In this document: positions 17,169 to 25,920 of the stretch, piece after piece | Numbering within the stretch: position 1 is the stretch's first letter | How the letters are laid out: each line of letters starts with the position of its first letter | Origin: Streptomyces sp. 130 | GTDB taxonomy: Bacteria > Actinomycetota > Actinomycetes > Streptomycetales > Streptomycetaceae | DNA length: 64,000 bases | Direction of reading: 5' to 3' | Assembly: GCF_007096885.1 (NCBI RefSeq) | Contig: NZ_VJNO01000002.1 | Span: 186,001-250,000 of the forward strand | Translations under genes and position numbers: made by a program | Notes under the pieces: model-generated | Seen by the model: only the letters and a program-made list of their open reading frames with translations | Database searches by the model: none | What the model was told of the DNA's origin: nothing

Positions 17169-17723
17169 TCAGTCGGCCGCCGGACGGCGACGGCGCACGC
17201 TGCGGAAGGCGACGGCGACGGCCGCGACGGCGGCCAGTCCGAGGCCGATCACCTCGTGGGTGGTGCCGGGGCCGTCCTGCTCGGCGGTCTCGCTCGCGAG
17301 CACGGCGGTGCCTCCGCCGCCCGCGTGGACCGGGGCGACGGGCATGGGCCGCTCGCGGTGCACGACGGTGAGGGTGGCGGTGACCCGGGTGTGCTTGTCG
17401 CAGACCGCCAGGACGTCGTAGTCGCCGGGCTCGGCGTCCGCGCGGACACGGGCCTCGGCGTAGAGCGTGCGGTCGCCACCGGACGAGAAGCGCGCCTCGG
17501 AGACGAAGGCGTCGGAGCTCCCCTTGGCCTCCTTGGCCTTGCAGCCGGTCAGCTCCAGCTCGACCTCGGTGCCCGGGGCGGCGGACGAGGGCGAGACCGA
17601 CAGGGCGGCGCGGGACCGGGAGTCCTCGTGGCCGGAGCCGGATTCGGCCAGTGCCGCGGGGACCGGCACCAGGGTCGCCGCGGCCAGTGCGGCGGCACAG
17701 AACGTGAGGGGTATGGAACGCAT
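17169..17723 (-). CDS. secreted membrane-anchored protein coupled to the sortase
   Basis: A 184-residue protein with a signal peptide (MRSIPLTFCAAALAAATLVP, then PAALA), a beta-rich extracellular domain with two cysteines (LTGCKAKE, LAVCDKH), then a hydrophobic segment (EVIGLGLAAVAAVAVAFRSV) and the basic tail RRRRPAAD. This is the layout of a sortase substrate, though no LPXTG or LAXTG is visible before the segment. AGGAGG lies 6 nt before the ATG. It is one base upstream of the sortase start, so a partner or dedicated substrate is likely. I do not recognise a named family. Confidence 0.7.
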   Translation of the reverse strand: MRSIPLTFCAAALAAATLVPVPAALAESGSGHEDSRSRAALSVSPSSAAPGTEVELELTGCKAKEAKGSSDAFVSEARFSSGGDRTLYAEARVRADAEPGDYDVLAVCDKHTRVTATLTVVHRERPMPVAPVHAGGGGTAVLASETAEQDGPGTTHEVIGLGLAAVAAVAVAFRSVRRRRPAAD

Positions 17724-17836
17724 CGTGAACCTCCTGATGGAAGGTTCACGCCTGCGGGCCGGTCCCGCATCCGCAGCGCGCGGGCGCTGGGCCGGTGGAG
17801 TGGGGCGGGCGCGAAGGGGGCCCGCCCCATCCGGTG

Positions 17837-18625
17837 TCAGCCCAGGTCGACCAGGTCGACCAGGTCCGCGATGGAGTCCACCACCGTGGACGGCCGGAAC
17901 GGGTACTTGTCGATGTCCGCGACCGTGGTCAGCCCGGTGAGCACCAGGAACGTCTGCATGCCCGCCTCCAGTCCGGCCAGCACATCGGTGTCCATCCGGT
18001 CGCCGATCATGGCGCTGGACTCGGAGTGCGCGCCGATCGCGTTGAGGCCCGTGCGCATCATCAGCGGGTTCGGCTTGCCCGCGAAGTAGGGGGCCTTGCC
18101 GGTCGCCTTGGTGATCAGGGCGGCGACGGAACCGGTCGCGGGCAGCGGTCCCTCGGCGGAGGGGCCGGTCTCGTCCGGGTTGGTGCAGATGAACCGGGCG
18201 CCCGCGTTGATCAGCCGGATCGCCTTGGTGAGCGCCTCGAAGGAGTACGTACGGGTCTCGCCGAGCACCACGTAGTCGGGGTCGTGGTCGGTGAGCACGT
18301 ACCCGATGTCGTGCAGCGCGGTGGTGAGCCCGGCCTCGCCGATGACGTACGCCGTGCCGCCGGGCCGCTGGTCGTCCAGGAACTGGGCGGTGGCGAGGGC
18401 GGAGGTCCAGATGTTGTCCACGGGCACGTCCAGGCCCATGCGCTTCAGCCGGGCGTGCAGGTCGCGGGCGGTGTAGATCGAGTTGTTGGTCAGGACCAGG
18501 AAGGGCAGTCCCGAGTCGCGCAGCCGCTTGATGAAGGCGTCGGCGCCGGGGATCGGGGTGCCCTCGTGGATGAGGACCCCGTCCATGTCGGTCAGCCAGG
18601 ACGAGATCGGCTTGCGCTCTGCCAT
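17837..18625 (-). CDS. HAD-IIA family hydrolase, NagD-like phosphatase
   Basis: A 262-residue cytosolic phosphatase. HAD motif I is LTDMDGVLIHEG, motif II LVLTNNSIYTA, the conserved Lys is in YFAGKPNPLMM and motif IV is MIGDRMDTDVLAGLEAGM, so the active site is complete. The C2-type cap between motifs II and III marks HAD-IIA (NagD/AraL/pNPPase). The C-terminus ends in the near-repeat DLVDLVDLG encoded by a short direct repeat. The substrate is probably a small phosphate ester; not determinable here. Confidence 0.87.
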   Translation of the reverse strand: MAERKPISSWLTDMDGVLIHEGTPIPGADAFIKRLRDSGLPFLVLTNNSIYTARDLHARLKRMGLDVPVDNIWTSALATAQFLDDQRPGGTAYVIGEAGLTTALHDIGYVLTDHDPDYVVLGETRTYSFEALTKAIRLINAGARFICTNPDETGPSAEGPLPATGSVAALITKATGKAPYFAGKPNPLMMRTGLNAIGAHSESSAMIGDRMDTDVLAGLEAGMQTFLVLTGLTTVADIDKYPFRPSTVVDSIADLVDLVDLG

Positions 18626-18746
18626 GTGGGACTCCAGTTGCCGTACGCCAGGTGCGGGGACGCCGGCGGCACCGCGTTGTGCAGCGCCGACGTCCCGAGT
18701 TTAGGCGGACTGTTCGACGTGGAGGTACCGGCTGACCACCTGGTGA

Positions 18747-19802
18747 TCAGTGGTCGGCGCGGCGCGTTCGGCGGGCCGCGAGCACCATGGCGCCGCCGCC
18801 GATGAGGAATCCGGAGACGGTGAGGGCGGGCAGGGACACGGGGACGGAGATGCCCGTGTCGGCGAGCTGCGGGACCCCCGCCGGGTCGGTGCCGGGCGGG
18901 ACGGGGCGCCGGGTGGTGCCGGTCCTGCCGGGGTCCGCGTACCCCTCGTCGCCCTTGCCCTTCACCGTGCCGCTCCCCTCTTCCTCTTCCTCGGCCTCGC
19001 CGGTGCCGCCCACGTGGTCCCGGCCCGTCCCGTCCCCGCTCTCGCGGTCGCCGTCCGCCTCACCGGTCTCACCGGTGCCGGTGGTGTCCTCGTCGGGCTC
19101 GACCACGGAGAACGGGTAGTCCTCGGACTCGCCGACCCACTCCCCGTCGCCCTCCGCGCCGCTCCCGCCGCCGCGCCGCTGGACGATCGCGGCGTTCGCG
19201 GTGATCCGGCCGGGGCTGGTGTCGGAGGTGAAGGCCAGCCGCACCTGGACGGTGACGGTACGTCCGGCGGGCACGGTGAACCCGGGGAAGGCGTCGTCCT
19301 CGCCGCCGAAGACCCCGATGTGCTCGTCCCGGTCGGTCGTCTCCCAGGTCACCCGGTGCTCGACCCCGGGGCGGGCGCGCTCCGAGAACTGGAGCTGGAT
19401 CTGGTCGGAGGTCAGCGCCCGCTCCTCGTCGGTGAGGACGACTACGGGGTGGATCGCCCGGCAGGACTCGGTCGTCGTGTTCGTCAGGTCCAGGAACCAG
19501 GTGCCGTAGCCGCCGCCGGAGGCGTAGGTGTCGGGCCCGCCGTGGATGCGGGTGTCGATGGGGAAGCCGGCCGACGCGGGGTCGCCGCACGCGGGCCGCT
19601 GGTCGGCGGCCGGGGTCAGCCGGGTGGCCGGACCCGCGACCGGGCCGCGCTGCGGGGCGGCGGACGCGGTCGCCCCGCCGAGGACCACGGGCATCACGCT
19701 GGCGGCGGCGAGCCCGAGCGCGAGACCGTGCCGGGTGCGCCCGGCCCCGGGCGCTTCGGCGGTCTCGGCGGGCTCGGCGGTTTCTGGGGGTTCGGGGGGC
19801 AT
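18747..19802 (-). CDS. LAXTG-type cell-wall surface protein
   Basis: A 351-residue secreted protein. The signal peptide (GLALGLAAASVMPVVLGGAT, then ASA) is followed by a beta-rich domain of about 170 residues, an acidic Glu/Gly/Asp-rich stalk (EAEEEEEGSG and neighbours), then the sorting signal QLADTG, a hydrophobic segment (LPALTVSGFLIGGGAMVLAA) and the tail RRTRRADH. LAXTG is the motif recognised by class E sortases in Streptomyces. I chose the ATG at 19800-19802 with GGAGG upstream. The frame stays open back to 20609, but that extension is translated noncoding repeat. Confidence 0.8.
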   Translation of the reverse strand: MPPEPPETAEPAETAEAPGAGRTRHGLALGLAAASVMPVVLGGATASAAPQRGPVAGPATRLTPAADQRPACGDPASAGFPIDTRIHGGPDTYASGGGYGTWFLDLTNTTTESCRAIHPVVVLTDEERALTSDQIQLQFSERARPGVEHRVTWETTDRDEHIGVFGGEDDAFPGFTVPAGRTVTVQVRLAFTSDTSPGRITANAAIVQRRGGGSGAEGDGEWVGESEDYPFSVVEPDEDTTGTGETGEADGDRESGDGTGRDHVGGTGEAEEEEEGSGTVKGKGDEGYADPGRTGTTRRPVPPGTDPAGVPQLADTGISVPVSLPALTVSGFLIGGGAMVLAARRTRRADH

Positions 19803-19979
19803 GGCGGGGCAGCCTCCACTTCGTGCGGCAACGGCCGGTCGGGGCGGGGCGCCGCGGGCGGCGCGGCTCCGGTCACCCCTCGGGGCGACCGACGCTGCCA
19901 CGCGCGCGCGGGCACCCCGCGCAGGCGTGCCGGGTTTCCCCCCGGACGGCGGCCCGGGGCCGCCCGCGCGGCGGAGGGG

Positions 19980-20760
19980 CGTGCGTGGCGGGGGCCGGAC
20001 CGGGGCGACGAAGCGGCGGGCGTGGCGGGGGTCGGCCCGAGGGGACGGATGGGGCGGGCGTGGCGGGGGTCGACCCGAACGCGGGGCCGGACCGGGCGGC
20101 GGAGGGGCCGTGCCACGCCAGGCCGGACCGAGGCGGCGGAGGGGGCGGAAGTCGGCCCGACGCAGGGCCGGACCGGGCGGCGGAGGGCGTGCGACGCGGG
20201 GCCGGACCGGGGCGACACAGCGGCGGGCGACGCCGGGGTCGGCCCGGACGCGGGGCCGGACCGGGCGGCGGAGGGGCCGTGCCACGCCAGGCCGGACCGA
20301 GGCGGCGGAGGGGGCGGAAGTCCGCCCGACGCAGGGCCGGACCGGGCGGCGGAGGGCGTGCGACGCGGGGCCGAACCGGGACGACCAAGCGGCGGGCGAC
20401 GCCGGGGGCGGCCCGGACGCGAGCCGGACCGGGCGGCGGAGAGGCCGTGCCACGCCAGGCCGAACCGAGGCGGCGGAGGGGGCGGAAGTCCGCCCGACGC
20501 AGGGCCGGACCGGGCGGCGGAGGGCGTGCGACGCAAGGCCGAACCGGGACGACCAAGCGGCGGACGCGGCGGGGGTCGACCCGAACGCGGGGCCGGACCG
20601 ATGCGACAAAGCGGCGGACGACGCCGGGGTCGGCCCGGACGCGAGGCCCGACCGGCGGCGGAGAGGCGGGGCCCACGAAGCCGAACCGGGGCAACAAGGC
20701 GGCGAGCAACGCGAGGTCGAACCGGGGCAACAAAGCGGCGGGCGACCCGAAGCGCCCCCA
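19980..20760. repeat. 168-169 bp tandem repeats with internal subrepeats
   Basis: The landmark GTGCCACGCCAGG recurs at 20110, 20279 and 20447, giving a 168-169 bp unit present about three times (roughly 20080-20588) with decayed copies on both sides. Each unit contains four relatives of a 35-44 bp subrepeat built around GGGCCGGACCGGGCGGCGGA. The GC is near 80 percent. All frames are open on both strands, but no ribosome site, start or protein family is seen, so I treat the whole 960 bp between the surface protein and the ROK gene as noncoding. Confidence 0.8.
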
Positions 20761-20762
20761 CG

Positions 20763-21914
20763 TCAACCCACCGCGCGCCCCCTCCGCCCCCCCACCCGGC
20801 AGCCCGCCGCAGGTGCCCCCTCCGTGCTCACCCGTCCGAACAGCGGGGCCAGTACCAGCTGTGCCGCGCCCTCCGCGACCGGGCGGTCGCCCTCGCGGTG
20901 GGCGGTGACCGGGACCGGGGTGCCGCGCGCCCCGTCGCGGCGGGAGCGGTCGTCCAGGACCGCGCGCACTCCGCGTACGTAGGTGTCGGGGTCGGCGGCG
21001 ACCGTGCGCCCGCCCAGGACCACGCGGTCGATGTCGAGCAGCCCGACGAGGTTGGCGGCGCCGGTCCCGAGCACCCTCGCCGCCTCGGCCGCGTCGCCCC
21101 GGCGGACGGCGGCCAGGCACAGCGCCTCCAGGCAGCCGCGCCCGCCGCAGCCGCACCGGAGGCCGTCCAGCTGCACGGTCTGGTGCCCGAACTCGCCCGC
21201 CCCGGTCCGCTCCCCCCGGTGCACCGCGCCACCGAGGACGCGCCCCGCGCCGAGGCCGGTGCCGAGGTGGAGGTACGCGAAGTCGGCGGGGCCCTCCGCG
21301 CCGAGGGCGAGGCCGAGCGCGGCGGCGTTGGTGTCCTTGTCGAGGACCACGGGCAGCCCGGTCCGGGCGGCGAGCGCGTCCCGCAGCGGGTAGCCGTCCC
21401 ACTGCGGGAACCCCGTGACGCGGTGCAGCACCCCGCCCCGGTGGTCCAGCGGCCCCGGGGCCGCGACGCCCACCCCGAGCACCGGAAGCGCCCCGTCCCC
21501 CCGCACGGCGGCGACCGCCCCGGCGGCGGCGGTCAGCACCTCGTCCGCCGGGGCCCCGAGGTCCAGCGGAGCCGTACCGCTCTCGGTGACCGTGCCCGCG
21601 AGGTCGACCAGGACCACGGTCAGCCCGTCGCGGTCCAGATGCAGCCCCACCGCGTGCCCCGCCTCGGGGACGAGCCGCAGCACGGTGCGGGGCTTGCCGC
21701 CGGTGGAGGCGCGGCGGCCCGCCTCGGCGGCCAGGCCCTCGGCCCGCAGCCGGGCGGTGATCTTGCTGACGGCCTGCGGGGTGAGCCCGGTGCGCTCGGC
21801 GAGTTCGAGCCGGCTGATGCCGCGCTCGCCGGCCACCCGCAGCAGGCCGAGGACGAGGGCCGCGTTGTGGCTGCGCAGAGCGGGGAGGTTCGCGCCGGTG
21901 CTGCTCCTGTTCAC
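20763..21914 (-). CDS. ROK-family transcriptional regulator
   Basis: A 383-residue sugar-responsive repressor. An N-terminal winged helix (LELAERTGLTPQAVSKITARL) precedes a ROK sugar-kinase-like domain with VGLHLDRDGLTVVLVDLAG, VAAPGPLDHRGGVL, the HxGTGLGAG block LHLGTGLGAGRVLGG and the zinc motif FGHQTVQLDGLRCGCGGRGC followed by LEAL. The GTG start at 21914 has no Shine-Dalgarno and CACAAT lies 6 nt upstream, so the mRNA may be leaderless. It is divergent from a Gfo/Idh-type dehydrogenase across a shared palindrome, its likely operator. Confidence 0.88.
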   Translation of the reverse strand: MNRSSTGANLPALRSHNAALVLGLLRVAGERGISRLELAERTGLTPQAVSKITARLRAEGLAAEAGRRASTGGKPRTVLRLVPEAGHAVGLHLDRDGLTVVLVDLAGTVTESGTAPLDLGAPADEVLTAAAGAVAAVRGDGALPVLGVGVAAPGPLDHRGGVLHRVTGFPQWDGYPLRDALAARTGLPVVLDKDTNAAALGLALGAEGPADFAYLHLGTGLGAGRVLGGAVHRGERTGAGEFGHQTVQLDGLRCGCGGRGCLEALCLAAVRRGDAAEAARVLGTGAANLVGLLDIDRVVLGGRTVAADPDTYVRGVRAVLDDRSRRDGARGTPVPVTAHREGDRPVAEGAAQLVLAPLFGRVSTEGAPAAGCRVGGRRGRAVG

Positions 21915-21939
21915 GGACCCATTGTGGCCCGCGCTTGCA

Positions 21940-21962
21940 CTTAGGCAACAGCGTTGCCAAAG
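21940..21962. promoter_or_regulatory. palindromic operator shared by ROK and dehydrogenase genes
   Basis: CTTAGGCAAC-AGC-GTTGCCAAAG is a 10-bp inverted repeat with one mismatch. It sits over TTGCCT (-35-like) of the leftward gene and between TTGCAC and CAAAGT of the rightward gene, which starts 9 nt further on. It is the best candidate for the ROK repressor's own binding site. Confidence 0.65.
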
Positions 21963-21970
21963 TGGACGGC

Positions 21971-23101
21971 ATGACCACCTTGCGCGTCGGACTCGTCGGC
22001 TACGGCCTGGCGGGGTCCGTCTTCCACGCCCCGCTGATCACGGCCACCGAAGGACTGGTCCTCGACACGGTCGTCACCCGCGACGAGGAGCGGCGCGCCC
22101 AGGCCCGCGCCGCCCACCCGGACGTACGGTTCGCCGACTCCCCCGACGAGCTGTGGCGGCGGGCGGACGAGCTGGACCTGATCGTGATCGCGTCGCCGAA
22201 CAGGACGCACGTACCGCTCGCGCGGGCGGCCCTGGAGGCCGGGCTTCCGGTGGTCGTGGACAAGCCGGTCGCGGGCACGGCGGCCGAGGCGCGCGAGCTG
22301 GCGGCGCTGGCCGAGGAGCGCGGGCTGCTGCTCTCGGTCTTCCAGAACCGCCGCTGGGACAACGACTTCCTCACCCTGCGCGCGCTCCTCGCGGACGGCG
22401 CCCTCGGCGAGGTGCGGCGCTTCGAGTCCCGGTTCGAGCGGTGGCGCCCGCGGCTGAAGGGCGGCTGGCGCGAGTCGGGCGACCCGCGCGAGATCGGCGG
22501 CCTGCTGTACGACCTGGGCAGCCATGTGGTCGACCAGGCGCTGACCCTGTTCGGCCCGGCGGCCCAGGTGTACGCGGAGACGGACCTGCGGCGCCCGGGC
22601 GCGGCGGCCGACGACGACACGTTCGTCGCGGTCACCCACACCTCGGGGGTGCGCTCGCACCTGTACGTGAGCGCCGCGACGCCCCAGCTCGGCCCGCGCT
22701 TCCGGGTGCTCGGGTCGGCCGCCGGGTATGTGAAGTACGGACTCGATCCCCAGGAGGCCGCCCTGCGCGAGGGCGCCCGGCCGGCCCCGGGCGAGCCGTG
22801 GGGCGAGGAGGGCGAGGAGCTGTGGGGCCGGCTCGGCGCGGGCGAGTCCCCGCTCACGGGCGGCGGCACCCCGGTCCGCACGCTCCCGGGCGACTACCCG
22901 GCGTACTACGCGGCGGTCACCGACGCGCTGCGCGGGAGGGGCGACAATCCGGTGACCGCCCGCCAGGCCGCCGAGGCCCTGGACGTCCTGGAGGCGGCCC
23001 GCCGCTCGGCCCGCGAGGGGGTCACCGTCACCCTGCGGCCGGCCGGCGCCGGCACCCCCGTACCCCCGCCCGCCCACGCCCCCGAGGAGCAGCCCGTATG
23101 A
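21971..23101 (+). CDS. Gfo/Idh/MocA-family oxidoreductase
   Basis: A 376-residue NAD(P)-dependent sugar or inositol-type dehydrogenase. The Rossmann start is RVGLVGYGLAGSVFHAPLI, followed by LDLIVIASPNRTHVPLARAA and the EKP-type motif VVVDKPVAGTAAEA. FQNRRWDNDFLTLRALL and LYDLGSHVVDQALTLFG carry the catalytic region, with the histidine in GSHVVDQ. ATG 21971 has no ribosome site and is probably leaderless; the frame upstream to 21935 runs through the operator. The stop overlaps the next ATG by 4 bp (ATGA). Confidence 0.87.
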   Translation: MTTLRVGLVGYGLAGSVFHAPLITATEGLVLDTVVTRDEERRAQARAAHPDVRFADSPDELWRRADELDLIVIASPNRTHVPLARAALEAGLPVVVDKPVAGTAAEARELAALAEERGLLLSVFQNRRWDNDFLTLRALLADGALGEVRRFESRFERWRPRLKGGWRESGDPREIGGLLYDLGSHVVDQALTLFGPAAQVYAETDLRRPGAAADDDTFVAVTHTSGVRSHLYVSAATPQLGPRFRVLGSAAGYVKYGLDPQEAALREGARPAPGEPWGEEGEELWGRLGAGESPLTGGGTPVRTLPGDYPAYYAAVTDALRGRGDNPVTARQAAEALDVLEAARRSAREGVTVTLRPAGAGTPVPPPAHAPEEQPV

Positions 23102-23577
23102 AGCCCACCGCTCCGACCATCTCCGAGCTGATCGCCCAGGAGCGCCGGCTCACCCTGCCGCACTTCGGCTACGACGACGCCTACGCGCTCGGCGGGCTGC
23201 TGGTCTCGCTGGCCCGGGAGCGGCACGCCCCCGTCGCGATCGACATCCGGCGCGGGGCGCAGCAGCTGTTCCACGCGGCCCTGCCCGGTTCGAGCGCGGA
23301 CAACGACGCGTGGATCGACCGCAAGCGCCGGGTGGTCGAGCGGTACGGGGAGAGCTCGTACCTGGTGGGGACGCGGTTCCGGGCGAAGGGGACGACGTTC
23401 GACGAGGCGTCCCGTCTCGACCCGGACGTGTACGCGGCGCACGGCGGCTCGTTCCCGATCGCGGTCGAGGGCGCGGGCGTCATCGGCTCGGTGACCGTCT
23501 CGGGGCTGCCGCAGGCGGAGGACCACGCGCTGGTGGTGGAGGCGCTGGAGCGGTTCGTGACGCGGATCGACGGCTGA
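23098..23577 (+). CDS. HbpS/GlcG-like (UPF0303) heme-degrading domain protein
   Basis: A 159-residue cytosolic protein of the GlcG/HbpS superfamily, often annotated as heme-degrading domain-containing. Recognisable blocks are PVAIDIRRGAQQLFHAALPG, NDAWIDRKRRVVERYGESSY and HGGSFPIAVEGAGVIGSVTV followed by SGLPQAEDHALVVEAL. It overlaps the dehydrogenase gene by 4 bp and has GAGGAG before the ATG, so the two are co-translated. In this context it probably serves the same sugar/acid pathway; the heme function is by family name only. Confidence 0.8.
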   Translation: MKPTAPTISELIAQERRLTLPHFGYDDAYALGGLLVSLARERHAPVAIDIRRGAQQLFHAALPGSSADNDAWIDRKRRVVERYGESSYLVGTRFRAKGTTFDEASRLDPDVYAAHGGSFPIAVEGAGVIGSVTVSGLPQAEDHALVVEALERFVTRIDG

Positions 23578-23584
23578 CCCGCGC

Positions 23585-23624
23585 GGAGGGGTGGGGTCCG
23601 GGTACGGACGGCCCCCACCCCTCC
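23585..23624. terminator. bidirectional terminator
   Basis: A perfect 12-bp stem GGAGGGGTGGGG / CCCCACCCCTCC with a 16-nt loop between convergent genes. Confidence 0.75.
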
Positions 23625-23656
23625 GATGTATCCGGCGCGGGCGCCCCTAGGCGTCC

Positions 23657-24517
23657 CTAGGCGTCCTTCAGCTCCTGGCGCTGCCGGCCCAGCCCCTCGA
23701 TCTCCAGCTCCACGACGTCGCCCGCCCGCAGGTACGGCTTGGGCTCGGGCTGCCCCATGGCGACGCCCGCCGGGGTGCCGGTGTTGATGACGTCGCCCGG
23801 GTAGAGCGTCATGAAGCGGCTCACGTAGCGGACGACCTCGCCGACCGGGAAGATCTGGTCGGCGGTGGTGCCGTCCTGCTTCAGCTCGCCGTTGACCCAG
23901 AGCCTCAGCGGGAGCGCCTGCGGGTCGGCGATCTCGTCGGCGGTGACCAGCCAGGGGCCGAGCGGGTTGAACGTCTCGCAGTTCTTGCCCTTGTCCCAGG
24001 TGCCGCCGCGCTCGATCTGGAACTCGCGCTCGGAGACGTCGTGCGCGACCGCGTACCCGGCGACGTGGGCGAGCCCTTCCTCGGCCGTCTCCAGGTAGCG
24101 CGCGGTGCGCCCGATGACGACGGCGAGTTCGACCTCCCAGTCGGTCTTCGCGCTGCCGCGCGGCACGAGCACGGTGTCCTCGGGCCCGACGACGGTGTCC
24201 GGGGCCTTGAAGAACAGGATCGGCTCGTCCGGGATCGGCGCCCCGGTCTCCGTGGCGTGGTCGTGGTAGTTCAGCCCGACGCACACGATCTTGCCGATCC
24301 GGGCGAGCGGCGGGCCCACCCGCAGCCCCTCGGCGTCGAGCGCCGGCAGCCCGCCGGGCGCGGCGGCGGCGGCACGCACCCGGGCGAGCGCGTCGTCGTC
24401 GGCGAGCAGGGCGCCGTCGATGTCGGGGACGATGCCCGCCAGGTCGCGCAGGGTTCCGTCCTCGTCCAGCAGCGCCGGTCGTTCCGCGCCCGCCGTACCC
24501 ACACGAAGCAGCTTCAA
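23657..24517 (-). CDS. fumarylacetoacetate hydrolase family protein
   Basis: A 286-residue metal-dependent hydrolase/decarboxylase-type enzyme. Family blocks are KIVCVGLNYHDHATETG, EPILFFKAPDTVVGPEDTV, DWEVELAVVIGRTARYL, GYAVAHDVSEREFQ and YVSRFMTLYPGDVINTGTPA followed by GVAMG, with the metal-binding E-x-E and D in place. It begins TTG at 24515-24517 (MKLLRVG...), 8 nt after GAGGAG, matching the usual start of the family. The frame is open to 24625 without homology. The substrate is unknown. Confidence 0.87.
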   Translation of the reverse strand: MKLLRVGTAGAERPALLDEDGTLRDLAGIVPDIDGALLADDDALARVRAAAAAPGGLPALDAEGLRVGPPLARIGKIVCVGLNYHDHATETGAPIPDEPILFFKAPDTVVGPEDTVLVPRGSAKTDWEVELAVVIGRTARYLETAEEGLAHVAGYAVAHDVSEREFQIERGGTWDKGKNCETFNPLGPWLVTADEIADPQALPLRLWVNGELKQDGTTADQIFPVGEVVRYVSRFMTLYPGDVINTGTPAGVAMGQPEPKPYLRAGDVVELEIEGLGRQRQELKDA

Positions 24518-24660
24518 GAGTCGTTCTCCTCGGTCGGGATCAGGCCCGTCGGATGGGTGGCGGCCATCGCAGGCTTGTCCGATCCTCCAAGACGTCCGAT
24601 CACTCCGCAAGACCCTGTTCACCACCTGGACCGGACCGGCGTCGCCCCTCGGCGCCGTCG

Positions 24661-25431
24661 TTACGCGGCCGGGGCGACCGCGGCCCCCGGTGCGGGCATG
24701 TCGCGGTACAGGAAGGCCCGCTCGACCGCGGTCCAGGTCGTGCTGGTGACGACGTACAGCGCGGCGGCCAGCGGCACGAAGGCGACGGTGAAGAGGGTGA
24801 AGAAGGACATCAGCGGCATGAGCTGGTTCATCGCCCCCATGCCCGGCACGGGCTGCCCGTCCGGGCCGGTGGGCGGGGTCACCGGGTTGGCGGCCATCTG
24901 ACGCTTCGTACGCCCGTAGTTGAAGGTGGCGACGGCCGCCACGATCGCGAAGAGGCCCAGGTAGACGAGGCCCTGCGCCCCGAAGAGCCCGCCGTGGCCC
25001 AGCGCGTCGTGCCAGCGCTCGCCGAGCGGGGCGTCGAAGAGCTGGTGGCCGAGGAGCGAGTTGGCCTCGCCGCCGATTTTCTGGCTGGAGAAGAGGTGGT
25101 AGAGCAGGAAGAACGCCGGCATCTGGAGGAGGCTCGGCAGGCAGCCGGAGAACGGGGAGACCTTCTCCTCGCGGTGCAGCTCCATCAGCGCCTGCTGCAT
25201 CCGCTCGCGGTCCTTGCCGTGCTTCTTGCGCAGCTCGGCGATCTGCGGCTGGAGGCGGCGCTGGGCCTTCTGCCCGCGTGCGGCGGCCCGCGAGAGGGGG
25301 TGCACGGCGAGCCGGACGAGCGCGGTGAACAGGACGATCGCGGCGGCGGTGGACGCGCTCCGGAAGAGCGGGTGGAGCAGGTCGGCGAGGGCGCCGACCA
25401 GGCCGGCGAAGGCGGACATGAAGGCGGACAT
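24661..25431 (-). CDS. YidC/OxaI-family membrane protein insertase (second paralogue type)
   Basis: A 256-residue inner-membrane insertase. The conserved core is IVLFTALVRLAVHPLSRAAA with the hydrophilic-groove arginine, then QKAQRRLQPQIAELRKKHGK and SPFSGCLPSLLQMPAFFLLY. Five membrane segments are seen, the last near SFFTLFTVAFVPLAAALYVV. There is no large periplasmic domain. GGAGGG lies 7 nt before the ATG. It is not beside rnpA/rpmH, so it is probably the second YidC of the genome. Confidence 0.87.
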   Translation of the reverse strand: MSAFMSAFAGLVGALADLLHPLFRSASTAAAIVLFTALVRLAVHPLSRAAARGQKAQRRLQPQIAELRKKHGKDRERMQQALMELHREEKVSPFSGCLPSLLQMPAFFLLYHLFSSQKIGGEANSLLGHQLFDAPLGERWHDALGHGGLFGAQGLVYLGLFAIVAAVATFNYGRTKRQMAANPVTPPTGPDGQPVPGMGAMNQLMPLMSFFTLFTVAFVPLAAALYVVTSTTWTAVERAFLYRDMPAPGAAVAPAA

Positions 25432-25518
25432 GGGTGAGCCCTCCGGGGTCTCGTCATGCGGGAAGCGAGGAGAACGTGCTTCGGCGTGACGGGTCCGCGA
25501 GGGCGCCGCTGTGGGTCC

Positions 25519-25854
25519 CTACGCGGCCGTCAGGAGGGCGTGCCCCGGCGCTCGGGGGCGGCGGCGTCCCTGGGCGTCCGGGTCCCGTTGCGGGAGGAAC
25601 GCGGTGCGCTTCTCCCGGTCGCGCATGGCGGTGCGCACCCGGGTGCGGGGCACCGGGGCGGCGCAGCGGGCGCTGATGACCGAGCAGGCGACGAGCGCGG
25701 TGCCGGCGGCAGCGGTGGCGGCGAGCGCGACGGCGGCGGAGAGGCTGCCGCCCTCGGCGAGGAGCACCTCGGTGAGGAGGAAGAGCAGCAGCCCGGCGGG
25801 GCGCAGGACGCGGGAGAGACCGTCGCGTACGCGGCTCATGGCGTCGGTGTCCAT
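25519..25854 (-). CDS. small membrane protein next to YidC
   Basis: A 111-residue protein with two hydrophobic segments (LLLFLLTEVLLAEGGSLSAA, then VALAATAAAGTALVACSVIS) and a basic Arg/Pro-rich C-terminal tail. GGGAGG stands 8 nt before ATG 25852-25854. It is upstream of and on the same strand as the yidC-type gene. It may be the DUF6412 family that I recall in this neighbourhood, but I am not certain. No function is assigned. Confidence 0.65.
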   Translation of the reverse strand: MDTDAMSRVRDGLSRVLRPAGLLLFLLTEVLLAEGGSLSAAVALAATAAAGTALVACSVISARCAAPVPRTRVRTAMRDREKRTAFLPQRDPDAQGRRRPRAPGHALLTAA

Positions 25855-25920
25855 GGACGGTGCCTCCCTTCCGTATCCGCTGCTGTCGGTCCATCCGTTA
25901 TACACGACCGGCCGCACCGG

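Noticed and set aside
19803..20609. N-terminal extension of the LAXTG protein through the tandem repeats
   Set aside because: A signal peptide and GGAGG support the start at 19802; the extension is translated noncoding repeat.
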